Source of the DNA: Halorubrum sodomense
GTDB lineage: Archaea; Halobacteriota; Halobacteria; Halobacteriales; Haloferacaceae
Direction of reading: 5' to 3'
NCBI RefSeq assembly: GCF_900111935.1
Contig: NZ_FOYN01000005.1
Coordinates: 62,001 to 126,000 of the forward strand
DNA length: 64,000 nucleotides
The notes under the pieces are model-generated. The model saw only the letters and a program-made list of their open reading frames with translations. It was not told where the DNA came from and searched no databases. Below are positions 49,224-60,548 of the stretch, one piece after another (within the stretch, counting starts at the first letter, position 1; every line of letters starts with the position of its first letter). The translations under genes and the position numbers were made by a program.

Positions 49224-52200
49224 CTACTCCGCCGCGCCCCACTCCGCGACGCGCTTCGGACGGTCCGAGACCGCCATCACGTCGAGGTCGTCGCCCGCGT
49301 GGTCGAGCGCTTCGAGCGCCGCCTTCGCGGAGGCGTGCGTCGAGAAGTAGGTGATCTCCTCTTCGACCGCCACCTCCAGCAGGTCGCGCTGGCGCGAGAC
49401 GATGAGGTCGAGTTCGCCGCGCTTGGCCGCCTCGATCAGGTCCGTCGCCTCGCTCAGATCGAAGTGCTCCGCGTACCCCGCGACGAGCGCCTCGCCCGCC
49501 TCGGTGCCCGGGTCCGGGAACTCCTCGGCCGAGAGGTCGACGACCGCGGTGCCGGACTCCGGGATCGGCTTCCCGGTCGAGTCCTGCGCCTTGTCGTACG
49601 CCTTCCCGAAGGAGGTCGCGGTGCCCATCACCTCGCCCGTGGACTTCATCTCCGGGCCGAGCCGGGGGTCCGAGCCCGGCAGGCGGTCGAACGGGAGGAC
49701 GACCTCCTTCACCGAGCGGTGTTCGGGGATCTGCTCGTCGACGTCGAGGTCGGCGAGCGTCAGGTCGTCCGTCATCACCTTCGCCGCGAGCTTGGCGATC
49801 GGGACGCCCGTCGCCTTCGAGACGAACGGGACCGTCCGCGAGGAGCGCGGGTTCGCCTCCAGCACGTACACCTCGCTTTCGGCGTCGGGGTCGTGGACGC
49901 CGGTCACCGCGAGCTGGACGTTGAGCAGGCCGACCGTGTCGAGCGCGCGAGCGATGTCCTCGGTGACCTCGCGCACCCGGCCGAGCGTCTCGTCGCCGAG
50001 CGAGCGCGGCGGGATCATACACGCGGAGTCGCCGGAGTGGACGCCCGCGCTCTCGACGTGTTCCATCACGCCGCCGAGAAGCACGTCCTCGCCGTCGGCC
50101 ACGGCGTCGATGTCCAGCTCGACCGCGTCGTCGAGGAACTGGTCGACCAGGATCGGCTTGTCCGGCGAGACGCGGACCGCCTCCTCGATGTACTCCTCCA
50201 GCTCGGCGTCGTCCTCGACGACCCGCATCGCGCGGCCGCCCAGCACGTAGGAGGGGCGGACGAGGACCGGATAGCCGATCTCGTGGGCGAGCTCGAGCGC
50301 CTCGGCCTCGCTCGTCGCGGTGCCGCCCTCGGGCTGGGCGACGCCCAGCTCGTCCATCAGGACGTTGAACCGGTCGCGGTCCTCCGCGAGGTCCATCGCC
50401 TCGACGCTCGTGCCCAGGATCTCGCAGTCGAGCCCGCGACGCTCGATCTCCGCCCGGAGCGGCTCGCCCACGTTGACGGAGGTCTGCCCGCCGAACTGGA
50501 CCATCACGCCGTCGGCGCCGGTCGTCTCGATCACGTCGGCGACCTCCTCGGCCGAGATGGGCTCGAAGAACAGGCCGTCGGAGGTGTCGTAGTCCGTCGA
50601 CACCGTCTCGGGGTTGTTGTTGATCACGTGCGCGTCGATTCCGAGCTCGCGGAGCGCGCGCACCGCGTGGACCGCGCAGTAGTCGAACTCGACGCCCTGC
50701 CCGATGCGGATCGGGCCGCCGCCGACGACCACGACGCTCTCCACGTCCGGGTCGACGCGGACCTCGTCCGCCGCGCCCGCGGTGTCGGCGCCCTGAAGGA
50801 ACTCCGGCAGCCGCGCGGAATAGTAGTAGGGCGTGGAGGCCTCGAACTCGCCCGCGCAGGTGTCCACCTGCTTGTAGGTGCGGTCCGGGACCTCGCTCTC
50901 GACCCGCCCCACGTCGGCGTCGACGCCGCCGGCCGTCGCGGTCGCCGCGATCTCGGCGTCGGTGCGGCCGACCATCGCCGCCTCGGTGAAGTCGCCCTCG
51001 GCGGCCGCGGCGGTGCCGTCGGCGATCTTCTCGAAGCGCTCGACGTACCAGCGGTGGATGCCGGTCAGGTCGATCACGTCGTCGACGGCGTAGCCGCGGT
51101 CGAACGCCTCGAACATCGCGTACGGGCGGTCGGGGGTCGGCCGTTCGAGGTACTCCGACTCCAGCTCGTCGTCGTCCACCTCGTCGAAGTCGACCGCGGG
51201 GTCGTACTCCGAGGAGCGCAGCGCCTTCACCATGCTCTCCTCGAACGTCCGGCCGATCGACATCGCCTCGCCGGTGGACTTCATCGCCGTGCCGAGCTCG
51301 AAGTCCACGTCGTCGAACTTGTCTATGGGCCAGCGCGGCACCTTCGTCACCACGTAGTCGATGGCGGGCTCGAAGGCGGCGGTCGTCTCGCCGGTGATCT
51401 CGTTGTCGATCTCGTGGAGCCGCTTGCCGAGCGCGACCTTCGCCGTCACGCGGGCGATCGGGTAGCCGGTCGCCTTCGACGCCAGCGCCGAGGAGCGGGA
51501 GACGCGCGGGTTCACCTCGACGACGCGGTACTCGCCGCCGGGGGTGCCGTCGTCGTGCCACGCGAACTGGATGTTACAGCCGCCCTGGATGCCGAGGTCG
51601 CGGATCACCTCGAGCGCCGCGTCGCGCATCTCCTGGTGGCCGTCGTCGGGGATCACCTGCGAGGGGGTAACGACCGTCGACTCGCCGGTGTGGATCCCCA
51701 TCGGGTCGATGTTCTCCATGTTACAGATGATGATGCAGGAGTCGTCGGCGTCCCGCATCACCTCGTACTCCAGCTCGACCCAGCCCGCGATGGACTCCGT
51801 GATCAGCACCTCGCTGTTGCGCGAGAGCCGGAGCCCCTTGCGAACGCGCTCGACCAGCTCCTCGAACTCGTCGACGACGCCCGAGCCGGAGCCGCCGAGG
51901 GTGTAGGTCGTCCGGGCGATGACGGGGAGGCCGCCGACCGCGTCGACCGCGTCCTGGACCCGCTCGCGGAAGTACTCCTCGTCGAAGTCGGTGACCGACT
52001 CGTCCTCGTCCAGCGAGATGGTGGTCGACTTGGGGACCGGCTGCCCCAGGTCCTCCATCCGCTGGCGGAACAGGTCGCGGTCCTCCGTCGCGTAGATGGT
52101 GTCGAGCGGCGTGCCCATCACCTCGACGTCGTGTTCCTCCAGAATGCCCTCCTCGGCGAGCTCGGCGGTGACGTTGAGCCCGGTCTGGCCGCCGAGCCCC

Positions 52201-52454
52201 GCGATGACGCCGTCCGGCTCCTCGATCCGGATGACCTCCGCGATGGCCTCGGGCGTGATCGGTTCGATGTACACCCGGTCGGCCGTCTCGGGGTCGGTCA
52301 TGATCGTCGCCGGATTCGAGTTCACCAGGACGACGCGGGCGCCCTCCTCCTGAAGCGCCCGACACGCCTGTGCGCCGGAGTAGTCGAACTCGGCCGCCTG
52401 TCCGATCTGGATCGGTCCGCTGCCGATGAGTAGAATCGTCCGGTCCTCGCTCAT
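49224..52454 (-). CDS. carB: Carbamoyl-phosphate synthase large subunit
   Basis: A 1076-residue protein of standard length. Two ATP-grasp halves are present: the first with GSGPIQIGQAAEFDYSG and MKSTGEAM, the second with GGGPIRIGQGVEFDYC and MKSTGEVM, and an MGS-like allosteric domain at the end. It makes carbamoyl phosphate from bicarbonate, ammonia and two ATP for arginine and pyrimidines. carA is not adjacent. A TATA-like taataagg lies about 28 nt before ATG 52454 on the minus strand. Confidence 0.97.
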   Translation of the reverse strand: MSEDRTILLIGSGPIQIGQAAEFDYSGAQACRALQEEGARVVLVNSNPATIMTDPETADRVYIEPITPEAIAEVIRIEEPDGVIAGLGGQTGLNVTAELAEEGILEEHDVEVMGTPLDTIYATEDRDLFRQRMEDLGQPVPKSTTISLDEDESVTDFDEEYFRERVQDAVDAVGGLPVIARTTYTLGGSGSGVVDEFEELVERVRKGLRLSRNSEVLITESIAGWVELEYEVMRDADDSCIIICNMENIDPMGIHTGESTVVTPSQVIPDDGHQEMRDAALEVIRDLGIQGGCNIQFAWHDDGTPGGEYRVVEVNPRVSRSSALASKATGYPIARVTAKVALGKRLHEIDNEITGETTAAFEPAIDYVVTKVPRWPIDKFDDVDFELGTAMKSTGEAMSIGRTFEESMVKALRSSEYDPAVDFDEVDDDELESEYLERPTPDRPYAMFEAFDRGYAVDDVIDLTGIHRWYVERFEKIADGTAAAAEGDFTEAAMVGRTDAEIAATATAGGVDADVGRVESEVPDRTYKQVDTCAGEFEASTPYYYSARLPEFLQGADTAGAADEVRVDPDVESVVVVGGGPIRIGQGVEFDYCAVHAVRALRELGIDAHVINNNPETVSTDYDTSDGLFFEPISAEEVADVIETTGADGVMVQFGGQTSVNVGEPLRAEIERRGLDCEILGTSVEAMDLAEDRDRFNVLMDELGVAQPEGGTATSEAEALELAHEIGYPVLVRPSYVLGGRAMRVVEDDAELEEYIEEAVRVSPDKPILVDQFLDDAVELDIDAVADGEDVLLGGVMEHVESAGVHSGDSACMIPPRSLGDETLGRVREVTEDIARALDTVGLLNVQLAVTGVHDPDAESEVYVLEANPRSSRTVPFVSKATGVPIAKLAAKVMTDDLTLADLDVDEQIPEHRSVKEVVLPFDRLPGSDPRLGPEMKSTGEVMGTATSFGKAYDKAQDSTGKPIPESGTAVVDLSAEEFPDPGTEAGEALVAGYAEHFDLSEATDLIEAAKRGELDLIVSRQRDLLEVAVEEEITYFSTHASAKAALEALDHAGDDLDVMAVSDRPKRVAEWGAAE

Positions 52455-52648
52455 TACGCGGACGGAATACGCTCATCGTAATAAGGTCGGCGGTAGAGTA
52501 CGAATCTCGCAGCGAGTTTGCGATTTTCGCAAGTCATCGAGTACCACGGTGGTCGGTACTACACGGCATTCGGTCCGTCCCGATGGCCGTGAGCCCGCGT
52601 CGAGCCTCGAGCCCCTCGACGTGGGACCCCTTCCGCGTATCGACCGAC

Positions 52649-52873
52649 TCAGGTCTCGAGCCGGTACCGGTAGGGCCGGCCCGCGATGACCTCGACCTCG
52701 CCGCGCTCGGCGCGGCGCCCGAGTACCGTTGCGACCCGGTGCGGGCTGTCGATCGCCTCGCACTCGTCGCACTCCTCGACGAGGGCGAGGATCTCCCGCG
52801 CCGTCAGCGGCTCGTCGGCCTCGGCGAGCACGCCGCGGATCCGGTCGTACCGGTCGTATTCGCCGGCGCTCAT
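52649..52873 (-). CDS. Small winged-helix-like protein (74 aa)
   Basis: A 74-residue protein starting MSAGEYDRYDRIRGVLAEAD. EPLTAREILALVEE and SPHRVATVLGRRAERGEVEV give a compact winged-helix with a closing YRYRLET. Two cysteines (CDEC) may bind metal. A TATA-like cctatatg lies about 27 nt before ATG 52873. The gene stands alone. It is probably a DNA-binding regulator. Confidence 0.75.
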   Translation of the reverse strand: MSAGEYDRYDRIRGVLAEADEPLTAREILALVEECDECEAIDSPHRVATVLGRRAERGEVEVIAGRPYRYRLET

Positions 52874-53001
52874 ACGTCTTACGTAGGGTCTCCGAACATA
52901 TAGGGTTCAGTGAGACAGGAGTCGGACGGTTGTCAGACACGAGCCGTGAGACGGCCGTTATCCGGCGCTTCGGTGTGTTTCGAGCGGCGCTCGGAGGGAG
53001 T

Positions 53002-53535
53002 TCAGGCGTAGGGATCCTCGGCCTCGAGGTCGCGCTCCGCGCGGTACTGCTCGACGAACTCGCTCACGTCGAACTCGACCATCTCCCGCTCGAACGCCGA
53101 CAGCGCCTCGTCGTCGTCGGCGTGGCTCACTGCGTGTTCCATCAGTTCGATGACAAGTTCGACGACAATCTCGTGGAGTCGGCGCGAGTCGAACCGGGTG
53201 ACCCACGCCATCGCGTACCCCACGTCCGCGTTCTCGCTGGCGTCGTGCGCGACGACGGCCTCCGGAAACTCCTCTAACACCACGCCGAGCAGGTGCGGCG
53301 TGTCGAACTCCGGCATCTCCTCGCTCGTCGTCTCGATCGCCTCGCGGAGCACCTCGACCAGGAACTCCGGGAGGAATCGCTCGGGGGGATGAACGTCCAT
53401 CACGACCGCGTGCGCCTCGCCGCAGTCGCACTCGTACTCGCGCATTCCGAGGTCCAGGTCGCCGACGCCGATCGTCTCCCCGCAGGGTAGCTCCAGCGCG
53501 TTCTCGTCGCCGCCGGGGACGCGGGGCTGGGACAT
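53002..53535 (-). CDS. DUF5815-like haloarchaeal protein
   Basis: A 177-residue protein starting MSQPRVPGGDENALELPCGE. The phrases YECDCGEAHAVVMDVHPPERFLPEFLVEVLRE (in pieces) mark a conserved haloarchaeal family (DUF5815 by memory). Cys and His in ECDCGEAH suggest a metal site. A TATA-like ttttaacc lies about 28 nt upstream. The function is unknown. Confidence 0.8.
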   Translation of the reverse strand: MSQPRVPGGDENALELPCGETIGVGDLDLGMREYECDCGEAHAVVMDVHPPERFLPEFLVEVLREAIETTSEEMPEFDTPHLLGVVLEEFPEAVVAHDASENADVGYAMAWVTRFDSRRLHEIVVELVIELMEHAVSHADDDEALSAFEREMVEFDVSEFVEQYRAERDLEAEDPYA

Positions 53536-53603
53536 GGTCTCGCTTGGTCGCTGGCGAGGTTAAAAGGCGCGGAACCAGACGCTCGGGGTTCGGACGGGGA
53601 CGA

Positions 53604-53825
53604 CTACTCGGGGTCGCGTTCTCCGTGTTCGTCGTCGTCCCCGTGCGTGGCCTCCTCGTCCCCGTGACCGCCCCCATGCGTCTCCACCTCGGCTTCGACC
53701 TCGATCTCGATCCCGTTCGCCTCGTAGGTCGCCTCGATCAGTTCGGCGTCGCCGCGTTCGATCTCCAGTTCGTCGCGGTCGACCTCCACTTCGACCTCCA
53801 CGTCGACGGTGACGTCGTCGGACAT
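53604..53825 (-). CDS. Acidic low-complexity protein (73 aa)
   Basis: A 73-residue protein starting MSDDVTVDVEVEVEVDRDEL, alternating Val/Glu, with a His/Asp/Glu-rich tail (ETHGGGHGDEEATHGDDDEH). The longer frame to 54728 is a shadow of CDC48. The product might bind metal by its tail. It lies 59 bases after the CDC48 stop and may be in the same transcript. Confidence 0.65.
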   Translation of the reverse strand: MSDDVTVDVEVEVEVDRDELEIERGDAELIEATYEANGIEIEVEAEVETHGGGHGDEEATHGDDDEHGERDPE

Positions 53826-53884
53826 GGCGCCCGCTACGCGCGCGATACGCAAAACGTCCCCGCAGGAAAGGCGCGTCGCCGGCG

Positions 53885-56107
53885 TTACTGGAACCCGATC
53901 CGGCCGCCGGTGTCGCGGAGCGACTCGCCGCCGCCGCCCTTGAACTGCTCTTTGATGTCGTCGTAGTACGCGAGGATGTCGTCGTTTACCGTCGGCCGCA
54001 CCGACTCCATCGCGCGCCGGAAGTGTTTCATCTCGACCTCCTCGGCGTCGTCGTCGTCGCGCAGCGCCTCGATGGCGGCCTCGCGGGCGATCCCCTCCAG
54101 GTCGGACCCGACGTAGCCGTCGGTGATCTCGGCGACCTCGCGCAGGCTCACGTCGGGCGCGAGCGGCGTGTTCTGGGTGTGTATCTCGAGGATCCGCTCG
54201 CGACCCTCCTGGTCCGGCTGGCCGATCATCACGAGGCGGTCGAACCGCCCCGAGCGCAGCAGCGCCGGGTCGATCATATCGGGACGGTTTGTCGCGCCGA
54301 TCACCATCACGTCGCCCATGTCCTCGAGGCCGTCGAGCTCCGTCAGCAGCTGGTTGACGACGCGCTCGGAGACGTTGTTCCCGGCCTCCTGCCCGCGCGA
54401 GGGCGCGAGACTGTCGAGCTCGTCGAAGAAGATGATCGTCGGGCTCACCTGCCGGGCCTTCCGGAAGGTCTGTCTGATCGCCTTCTCCGACTCGCCGACC
54501 CACTTCGAGAGCAGCTGCGGCCCCCGCACCGAGATGAAGTTCGCGTTCGTCTCGTTGGCGACCGCCTTCGCCATCAGCGTCTTCCCGGTTCCGGGCGGGC
54601 CGTACAGCAACACGCCCTTCGGCGCGTTGACGCCCATCCGGTCGAACTTCTCCGGCGAGGTGAGCGGCCACTCCACCGACTCTTGGACCTGCTGTTTGGC
54701 GTCGGTGAGTCCCCCCACGTCGTCCCACGATATCTTCGGGAGTTCGACGAGCACCTCGCGCATCGCCGAGGGCTCCACCTCGTTCAGCGCCCCCGAGAAG
54801 TCGTCGCGTTTGACGATCATCCGGTCGATAAGACTCGGCGGCACCTCCTCTTCGTCTAAGTCGATCTCGGGGAGATACCGGCGCAGCGCCTTCATCGCGG
54901 CCTCCTTCGTGAGGCTCTCGATGTCGGCACCGACGAACCCGTGCGTCTCGTCGGCGAGGTGGTCCAAGCTCACGTCGTCCGAGAGCGGCATCCCGCGGGT
55001 GTGGATCTGGAGGATCTCCTTGCGCCCCACCTCGTCGGGGACGCCGATCTCGATCTCGCGGTCGAACCGACCCGGCCGGCGGAGCGCGGGGTCGACGCTG
55101 TCGACGCGGTTCGTCGCGCCGATGACTATCACCTGCCCGCGCGTCTCTAACCCGTCCATCATCGTCAGCAGCTGGGCGACGACGCGGCGCTCGACCTCGC
55201 CGGTGACGTCCTCGCGTTTCGGCGCGATCGAGTCGAGCTCGTCGATGAAGATGATCGAGGGCGACTCCTCTTTCGCGTCCTCGAATATCTCCCTGAGCTG
55301 CTGTTCGGACTCGCCGTAGTACTTCGAGATGATCTCGGGGCCGGCGATCGAGAAGAACGACGCCGACGTCTCGTTGGCGACCGCCTTCGCGAGCAGGGTC
55401 TTTCCGGTGCCCGGCGGGCCGTGGAGCAGGACGCCCTGCGGCGGCTCGATCCCGAGCTTCGAGAAGATCTGCGGGTGTTTCATCGGCAGCTCGACCATCT
55501 CGCGGACGCGCTGGATCTCGTTTTGAAGGCCGCCGATGTCCTCGTAGGTGATGCCGCCGCCGGTCTTCTCGAACCCGGAGATCGGCTCTTCGCGCAGTTC
55601 GACCTCCGTGTCCTCGGTGATCAGGCAGACGCCGTCGGGCTCGGTCTCGACCGCGATCAGCGGGATCGCCTGGCCGGGCGACCGCATGAACGGGTGGTTC
55701 GTCGAGGACATCACCGGGACGATGTCGCGCTCGACGACCGGCCGCTTGAGGATCTGACGTTTCACCATGCCGGCGGCGTCGGAACCGAACTGGACCGACG
55801 CATCCTCCGGCGGGGCCAAGACGAGCTTGTCGGCCTTCTCGGCCTCCGCCTTCCGGATGGTGACGCGCTCGCCGATGCCCACGTCCGCGTTCTGTCGGGT
55901 GAATCCGTCCACCCGGACGGTGTCGGTGTTCCAGTCTTGGCGGTCGGCGCGCCAGACCTTCGCGGCGGTGGTCTCCGCGCCCTCGATCTCGATGATGTCG
56001 CCGGGCGAGAGCTTCAGGTGGAGCAGGGTGTCGGGGTCGAGTCGGGCGATACCGCGTCCCGAGTCGTTCGGGTACGCCTTCGCGACTTCGAGTTGGACTT
56101 CGTTCAT
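53885..56107 (-). CDS. cdc48: AAA+ ATPase CDC48/VCP-like
   Basis: A 740-residue protein of normal archaeal length. The N-domain (1-180) with [15 protein letters not shown] is followed by two AAA modules, each with GPPGTGKT (the first at residues 230-237, the second near 503-510), DELDS and arginine-finger stretches. It unfolds protein substrates, with the proteasome. ATG 56107 is chosen since the longer frame adds unrelated sequence. The C-terminus continues to GGRIGFQ. Confidence 0.96.
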   Translation of the reverse strand: MNEVQLEVAKAYPNDSGRGIARLDPDTLLHLKLSPGDIIEIEGAETTAAKVWRADRQDWNTDTVRVDGFTRQNADVGIGERVTIRKAEAEKADKLVLAPPEDASVQFGSDAAGMVKRQILKRPVVERDIVPVMSSTNHPFMRSPGQAIPLIAVETEPDGVCLITEDTEVELREEPISGFEKTGGGITYEDIGGLQNEIQRVREMVELPMKHPQIFSKLGIEPPQGVLLHGPPGTGKTLLAKAVANETSASFFSIAGPEIISKYYGESEQQLREIFEDAKEESPSIIFIDELDSIAPKREDVTGEVERRVVAQLLTMMDGLETRGQVIVIGATNRVDSVDPALRRPGRFDREIEIGVPDEVGRKEILQIHTRGMPLSDDVSLDHLADETHGFVGADIESLTKEAAMKALRRYLPEIDLDEEEVPPSLIDRMIVKRDDFSGALNEVEPSAMREVLVELPKISWDDVGGLTDAKQQVQESVEWPLTSPEKFDRMGVNAPKGVLLYGPPGTGKTLMAKAVANETNANFISVRGPQLLSKWVGESEKAIRQTFRKARQVSPTIIFFDELDSLAPSRGQEAGNNVSERVVNQLLTELDGLEDMGDVMVIGATNRPDMIDPALLRSGRFDRLVMIGQPDQEGRERILEIHTQNTPLAPDVSLREVAEITDGYVGSDLEGIAREAAIEALRDDDDAEEVEMKHFRRAMESVRPTVNDDILAYYDDIKEQFKGGGGESLRDTGGRIGFQ

Positions 56108-56334
56108 GGTTCCTCGCGGGGGATGATCGTATCTGGACCCGGTCCGGGAATAAGCCTGTTGCCCGTCTCCGGCCCGCCGATTCCTCCGGTCCGATCGGCG
56201 GCCGCGGTAGGCTGTGTGATCATATGGCACGGTACGGAGTCCGGTCATAAAACCCCGTCGTAAGCGTGCCTTTTCGCCGTCGGTTGGAAGCCCGAATCCG
56301 GAGGTATTTGTCCGCCAGTCGCCTCGGGGAAACC

Positions 56335-57768
56335 ATGCGAACGCTCGTCTTCGACGGTCGGACCGGCGCCGCCGGCGACATGATCTGCGCCGCGCTGATC
56401 GCGGCCGGCGCCGACCCCGACGCCCTCGCCCCGGCGAGGGACGCGCTCCCGGTTCGGTACGCGATCGGCGAGACGGAGAAGAACGGGATCCGCGCGACGA
56501 CCGTCGACGTCCTCGTCGACGACGGCGACGGTGCGGTCGAGGCCGACGCGGACCACGACCATGATCACAGCCACGGTCGCGACCACAGTCACGATCACGG
56601 TTACGATCACGACCACGGCCACGGGCACGACCATAGCCACAGTCACGACCACGACCGCGAGACGGACACCGCCGAATCAGAGACCCACGCCGAGGGCGCG
56701 GGCGTCCAGCGGAGCTACCGCGAGGTGGTCGACCTCGTCGGGTCGATGGATCTCCCCGACGCGGTCGAGTCGACCGCGCTCGACGCCTTCGAACTGCTCG
56801 GTCGCGCCGAGGCGTCGGTCCACGGCACCGACCTCGACGAGACGTACTTCCACGAGGTGGGCGCGGACGACGCGATCGCCGACGTGGTCGGCGCGGCGCT
56901 GCTGGTCGACGACCTCGGCCCGGAGCGCGTGGTCACGACGCCGCTCGCGGCCGGCGGGGGGACGGTCGAGATGAGCCACGGGACCTACCCGGTCCCGGCC
57001 CCGGCCACGACCGAGATCGCGAGGCGAGCCGGGTTCCGGATCGTCGGCGGGCCGATCGATCGCGAGCTGCTCACGCCGACCGGCGCCGCGATCCTCGGGG
57101 CGATCGCCGAGGGCGTCGATTCGGTCCCGGACCTCGCGATCGAACGCGCCGGATACGGGGCCGGCGACGCCGACTTCGAGCGCCACCCGAACGTCCTCCG
57201 CTCGCTCGTCGGGGACGGGGGAGGGGCGGGCGACGAGCACGGCGAGGTCGACGGGAAACGCGACCCCCACGTCGGCCACGACCGCGGTGGGGCGCTCGCT
57301 CACGACGACATCGCCGTCTTAGAGACCAATCTCGACGACGCGGCACCGGAGGTGCTCGGCGGGCTTCAGGAGACCCTCGCGCGCGCTGGCGCGCGAGACG
57401 TGACGATCGTCCCGACGACGATGAAGAAGTCCCGCCCCGGCCACCTCGTGAAGGCGATCTGTAAGCCGGAGGACGCCGAGGCGGTCGCGGATCGACTCGC
57501 CCGCGAGACCGGAACGCTCGGAGTGCGTCAGTCCGGCGCGAGCCACCGCTGGATCGCCGAGCGCGAGTTCGAGACGGCGACGCTCCGGGTCGGCGGCGCG
57601 GACCACGAGGTGGCGGTGAAGGTCGCGTCGACGACGGACGGGGAGGTGTACGACGTCAGCGGAGAGTACGACGACGCGGCCGCGGTCGCCGCGGCGACCG
57701 GCCTCCCGATCCGGGAGGTGCTGCGGCGCGCCGAGGCCGAGGTGCGGGAGCGGCTCGACGGCGACTAG
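56335..57768 (+). CDS. larC: Nickel-pincer cofactor protein LarC with His-rich insert
   Basis: A 477-residue protein. [20 protein letters not shown] and [18 protein letters not shown] are LarC signatures; [12 protein letters not shown] and [10 protein letters not shown] come later. In bacteria LarC is often made from two frames by frameshifting; here both parts form one frame. Residues 74-107 are a run of Asp/His repeats (DHDHDHSH type), a likely nickel store. LarC inserts Ni into the pyridinium pincer of lactate racemase; larA, larB and larE are not in the window. Confidence 0.92.
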   Translation: MRTLVFDGRTGAAGDMICAALIAAGADPDALAPARDALPVRYAIGETEKNGIRATTVDVLVDDGDGAVEADADHDHDHSHGRDHSHDHGYDHDHGHGHDHSHSHDHDRETDTAESETHAEGAGVQRSYREVVDLVGSMDLPDAVESTALDAFELLGRAEASVHGTDLDETYFHEVGADDAIADVVGAALLVDDLGPERVVTTPLAAGGGTVEMSHGTYPVPAPATTEIARRAGFRIVGGPIDRELLTPTGAAILGAIAEGVDSVPDLAIERAGYGAGDADFERHPNVLRSLVGDGGGAGDEHGEVDGKRDPHVGHDRGGALAHDDIAVLETNLDDAAPEVLGGLQETLARAGARDVTIVPTTMKKSRPGHLVKAICKPEDAEAVADRLARETGTLGVRQSGASHRWIAEREFETATLRVGGADHEVAVKVASTTDGEVYDVSGEYDDAAAVAAATGLPIREVLRRAEAEVRERLDGD

Positions 57769-57795
57769 GTTGGAACACCGCGGTCCCGGACCCCG

Positions 57796-58143
57796 TCAGT
57801 CGGGCGGGTCGACCCGCTCGACGCGCTCCGGGTCGACGCCGAACCCGTCCGCGAGCCGCTCGCGGACGCGGTGGACGACGAACTCGTCGGCGCCGTTGGG
57901 CTCGGCGCCGTCGAACTCGGCGTCGGACGCCGCCCCCTCGTCGACCGCGAGGGTGGCGATCGCTTCGACCGTGGTGTCATTGAGGCCGGGCCGGAGGCCG
58001 GCGATCTCGATCGCCTCGACGCTGAGGCCGTCGATTCGTTCGATCTGTGCTCTGGCGCCGGCGACGAGGTCGCCGGCGGCCGCCTGCGAGACGCGGACGG
58101 TCACCGTCGCCTCGACCGACGGCGTGTGGATGGCTGCCGCCAT
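57796..58143 (-). CDS. Haloarchaeal protein, unknown (115 aa)
   Basis: A 115-residue protein starting MAAAIHTPSVEATVTVRVSQ. A strand-rich front, a helix (VAGARAQIERIDGL) and the end DGFGVDPERVERVDPPD suggest an alpha/beta domain. It is convergent with larC. ATG 58143 is preferred over the longer frame. The function is unknown. Confidence 0.65.
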   Translation of the reverse strand: MAAAIHTPSVEATVTVRVSQAAAGDLVAGARAQIERIDGLSVEAIEIAGLRPGLNDTTVEAIATLAVDEGAASDAEFDGAEPNGADEFVVHRVRERLADGFGVDPERVERVDPPD

Positions 58144-58696
58144 ACGCCCTCGCCGCGAGTCGAACGCGGCGCGGCCGGTCGGTGTCCCGGATGACGATCC
58201 GGGAGCGACCGGTGCGCGTCCTCGAACGCCGCGCCGGCGACGACGGGGGTCGCCGACGGCGGCGCTCGCGAGGGTGACGGTCGTCCGACTCGACGCGCGC
58301 GACGGACAGCGGCGGCTGGAGAGAACGGGGTGCGGTCCGTCCCGGGGGAAATCTCCCCAGCCGACGCGCGTCACGCGGTCGGGCGGACGGACCGTGGATT
58401 CGGAATCCCGTAGCCGGTCCCGGTCCACCCGAGGAACGCGACGCTCGCGGACCGCGCGAGCGTCGAGAGGGCGGAACGGGTCATGGTCGGGATCCGCGGC
58501 GTGGGGTGCGCCGCTGTTCACCAGATATGTCGGTTTCGTATTAAAATTATGTTAGTTATGCGACCACATGACACGGTGTGCGCGACCCGAGAGCCCCCGA
58601 GAATCCGCCGGAGCGGCCGCCGGCGCCCCGTTCCGTCGCCGTCGAGACGACAGGCCTATGACCGCCGCCCGACCAGTTGCGCGTAAGCAGTCCGTT
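58144..58696. other. Gene-free stretch before aspS
   Basis: 553 bases without a supportable gene. It holds a TATA-like gtattaaaattat (58537-58549), which could start the aspS transcript with a leader of about 120 nt, or a longer AspRS from ATG 58568 (43 more residues, Arg-rich and unlike the family). No hairpin stands out. Confidence 0.5.
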
Positions 58697-60001
58697 ATGA
58701 TCGAGCGAATTCACACGTCGGACGTCGAACCGGACGCGGACGAGGTCGCCATCGCCGGCCACGTCCACGAGATCCGCGACCTGGGAGGCCTCGTCTTCCT
58801 CATCGTGCGCGACCGCGAGGGGCTCATCCAGATAGTCTTCAAGGAGGAGCGCGAGCCGGAGCTGTTCGAGGCCGTCCAAGACGTCGGGGCCGAGGACGTG
58901 GTCCGGGTCGTCGGCGAGCCCCTGGCGAGCGATCAGGCGCCCGGCGGCGTCGAGATCGCGCCCACCGAGTACGAGGTCATCGACGAGGCGGAGTCCCCGC
59001 TCCCGCTCGAGATCTCGAAGGACATCGAGGTCGACCTCTCGACCCGGCTCGACAACCGCGCGCTCGATCTCCGGAAGCCGGAGACGCTCGCGGTGTTCAC
59101 GCTGCGTTCCGAGCTCATCACCGCCATGGAGGAGTGGTTCGACGACGAGGGGTTCGTCGACATCAAGACGCCCCTGATCTCGAAGGGCGGCGCCGAGGGC
59201 GGCGCCGAGCTGTTCCCGATCCTCTACTACAACCAGGACGCGTTCCTCTCGCAGAGCCCCCAGCTGTACAAGCAGATGCTGATGGCCTCCGGCTACGAGG
59301 CCGTCTACGAGACCGGCACCGCGTTCCGCGCCGAGGACTTCGCGACCTCCCGCCACGTCTCCGAGATCGCGATGTTCGACGTCGAGCTGGCGTACATCGA
59401 CGACCACGACGACGTGATGGACGTCCAGGAGGCGTCGCTGCGCCACGCGCTCCGCGAGGTCGCGGAGAACGCCGAGCGCGAGCTCGACCTGCTCGACGTC
59501 GACCTGGAGGTCCCCGAGGACGACTTCCCGCGGATCACCTTCGACGAGGCGCTCGACATCTTGGAGACCGAGTACGGGCACTTCCCGGACGACCCGACCG
59601 ACCTCGACACGAAGGGCGAGAAGCTGCTCGGCGAGCACTTCGAGGAGCGGGGCCACCCCGCGTTCTTCGTCGTCGGCTACCCCGACGAGAAGTTCTACTA
59701 CATGCAGGACGTGCCCGACGACGAGATCGCCTCCCGGAAGTTCGACCTCATCTACAAGGGCCAGGAGCTCTCTTCGGGCGGCCAGCGCGAACACGACGTC
59801 GAGCGCATGGTCGAGGTCATGGAAGCGGAGGGCGTCGAGACCGGGAACTTCGAGTTCTACATCGAGGCGCTGAGCTACGGGACGCCCCCCCACGGCGGCT
59901 ACGGGCTCGGCATCGACCGCCTCGTCCAGAAGGTCGCCGGCCTCGACAACATCAAGGAGGCGATCATGTTCCCGCGCGACCCGAACCGGCTGGAGCCCTG
60001 A
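58697..60001 (+). CDS. aspS: Aspartyl-tRNA synthetase (archaeal type)
   Basis: A 434-residue class IIb synthetase. The OB-fold anticodon domain (residues 1-100) is followed by motif 2 ([17 protein letters not shown]) and motif 3 ([10 protein letters not shown]), with QSPQLYKQ and [13 protein letters not shown] in the active site. It is of archaeal length, lacking the bacterial insert. Whether it also charges tRNA-Asn cannot be told here. ATG 58697 is chosen by family fit. Confidence 0.92.
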   Translation: MIERIHTSDVEPDADEVAIAGHVHEIRDLGGLVFLIVRDREGLIQIVFKEEREPELFEAVQDVGAEDVVRVVGEPLASDQAPGGVEIAPTEYEVIDEAESPLPLEISKDIEVDLSTRLDNRALDLRKPETLAVFTLRSELITAMEEWFDDEGFVDIKTPLISKGGAEGGAELFPILYYNQDAFLSQSPQLYKQMLMASGYEAVYETGTAFRAEDFATSRHVSEIAMFDVELAYIDDHDDVMDVQEASLRHALREVAENAERELDLLDVDLEVPEDDFPRITFDEALDILETEYGHFPDDPTDLDTKGEKLLGEHFEERGHPAFFVVGYPDEKFYYMQDVPDDEIASRKFDLIYKGQELSSGGQREHDVERMVEVMEAEGVETGNFEFYIEALSYGTPPHGGYGLGIDRLVQKVAGLDNIKEAIMFPRDPNRLEP

Positions 60002-60235
60002 CCGGACGGCTCGGTCGACCGCGATCGGCCAGACGCGCCGACACCTCCCGAGACGAGGGCCGCGGCCGCGCCGCCGACCGCGACCGTTCGAGGCGTTCTG
60101 TTATATACTACCGCTGTTCGTGGCAGAAATCCCGCAGCAGACCGTCTTCCGGCGATAAAACCGGGTTAAATCGGGCGTAACTCGGCTGAACGGCTTGCGA
60201 CATTAAAGGGCGTCGGGCACCGAGGGGAGCCCGTC

Positions 60236-60547
60236 ATGAACGCGATCCGAACGACGCTGATCGTGGCGCTCGCCACGGTGGTACTGATCGGGACCGGCGC
60301 GGCCGCCGGCGCCGTCGCGGCGACTCCCGGGTCGGGCGACGCCCCCGGCGACGCGGGACCGCCGACCGACCTGCCGGACCAGGTGCCCGACTTCGTCGGC
60401 GGCATCCTCGACAGCGTGAACGAGTTCCTCGACGGCGGGCTCGACGACCTCGGGGAAACCGTGAGCGACATCGCCGGGAACAGCGCGAGCGAGGGTAACG
60501 GATCCGCCGCGAACGACGGGTCCGATGCGAACGAGGAGGGCACGTAA
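60236..60547 (+). CDS. Small secreted protein (103 aa)
   Basis: A 103-residue protein with an N-terminal signal-like helix (TTLIVALATVVLIGTGAAAGAVAA) then a Gly/Asp/Ser-rich mature part. A central amphipathic helix (VGGILDSVNEFLDGGLDDLGETV) is present. It lies 1 nt before the next gene, a Tat lipoprotein, so both may be exported together. The family is unknown. Confidence 0.7.
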   Translation: MNAIRTTLIVALATVVLIGTGAAAGAVAATPGSGDAPGDAGPPTDLPDQVPDFVGGILDSVNEFLDGGLDDLGETVSDIAGNSASEGNGSAANDGSDANEEGT

Positions 60548-60548
60548 C

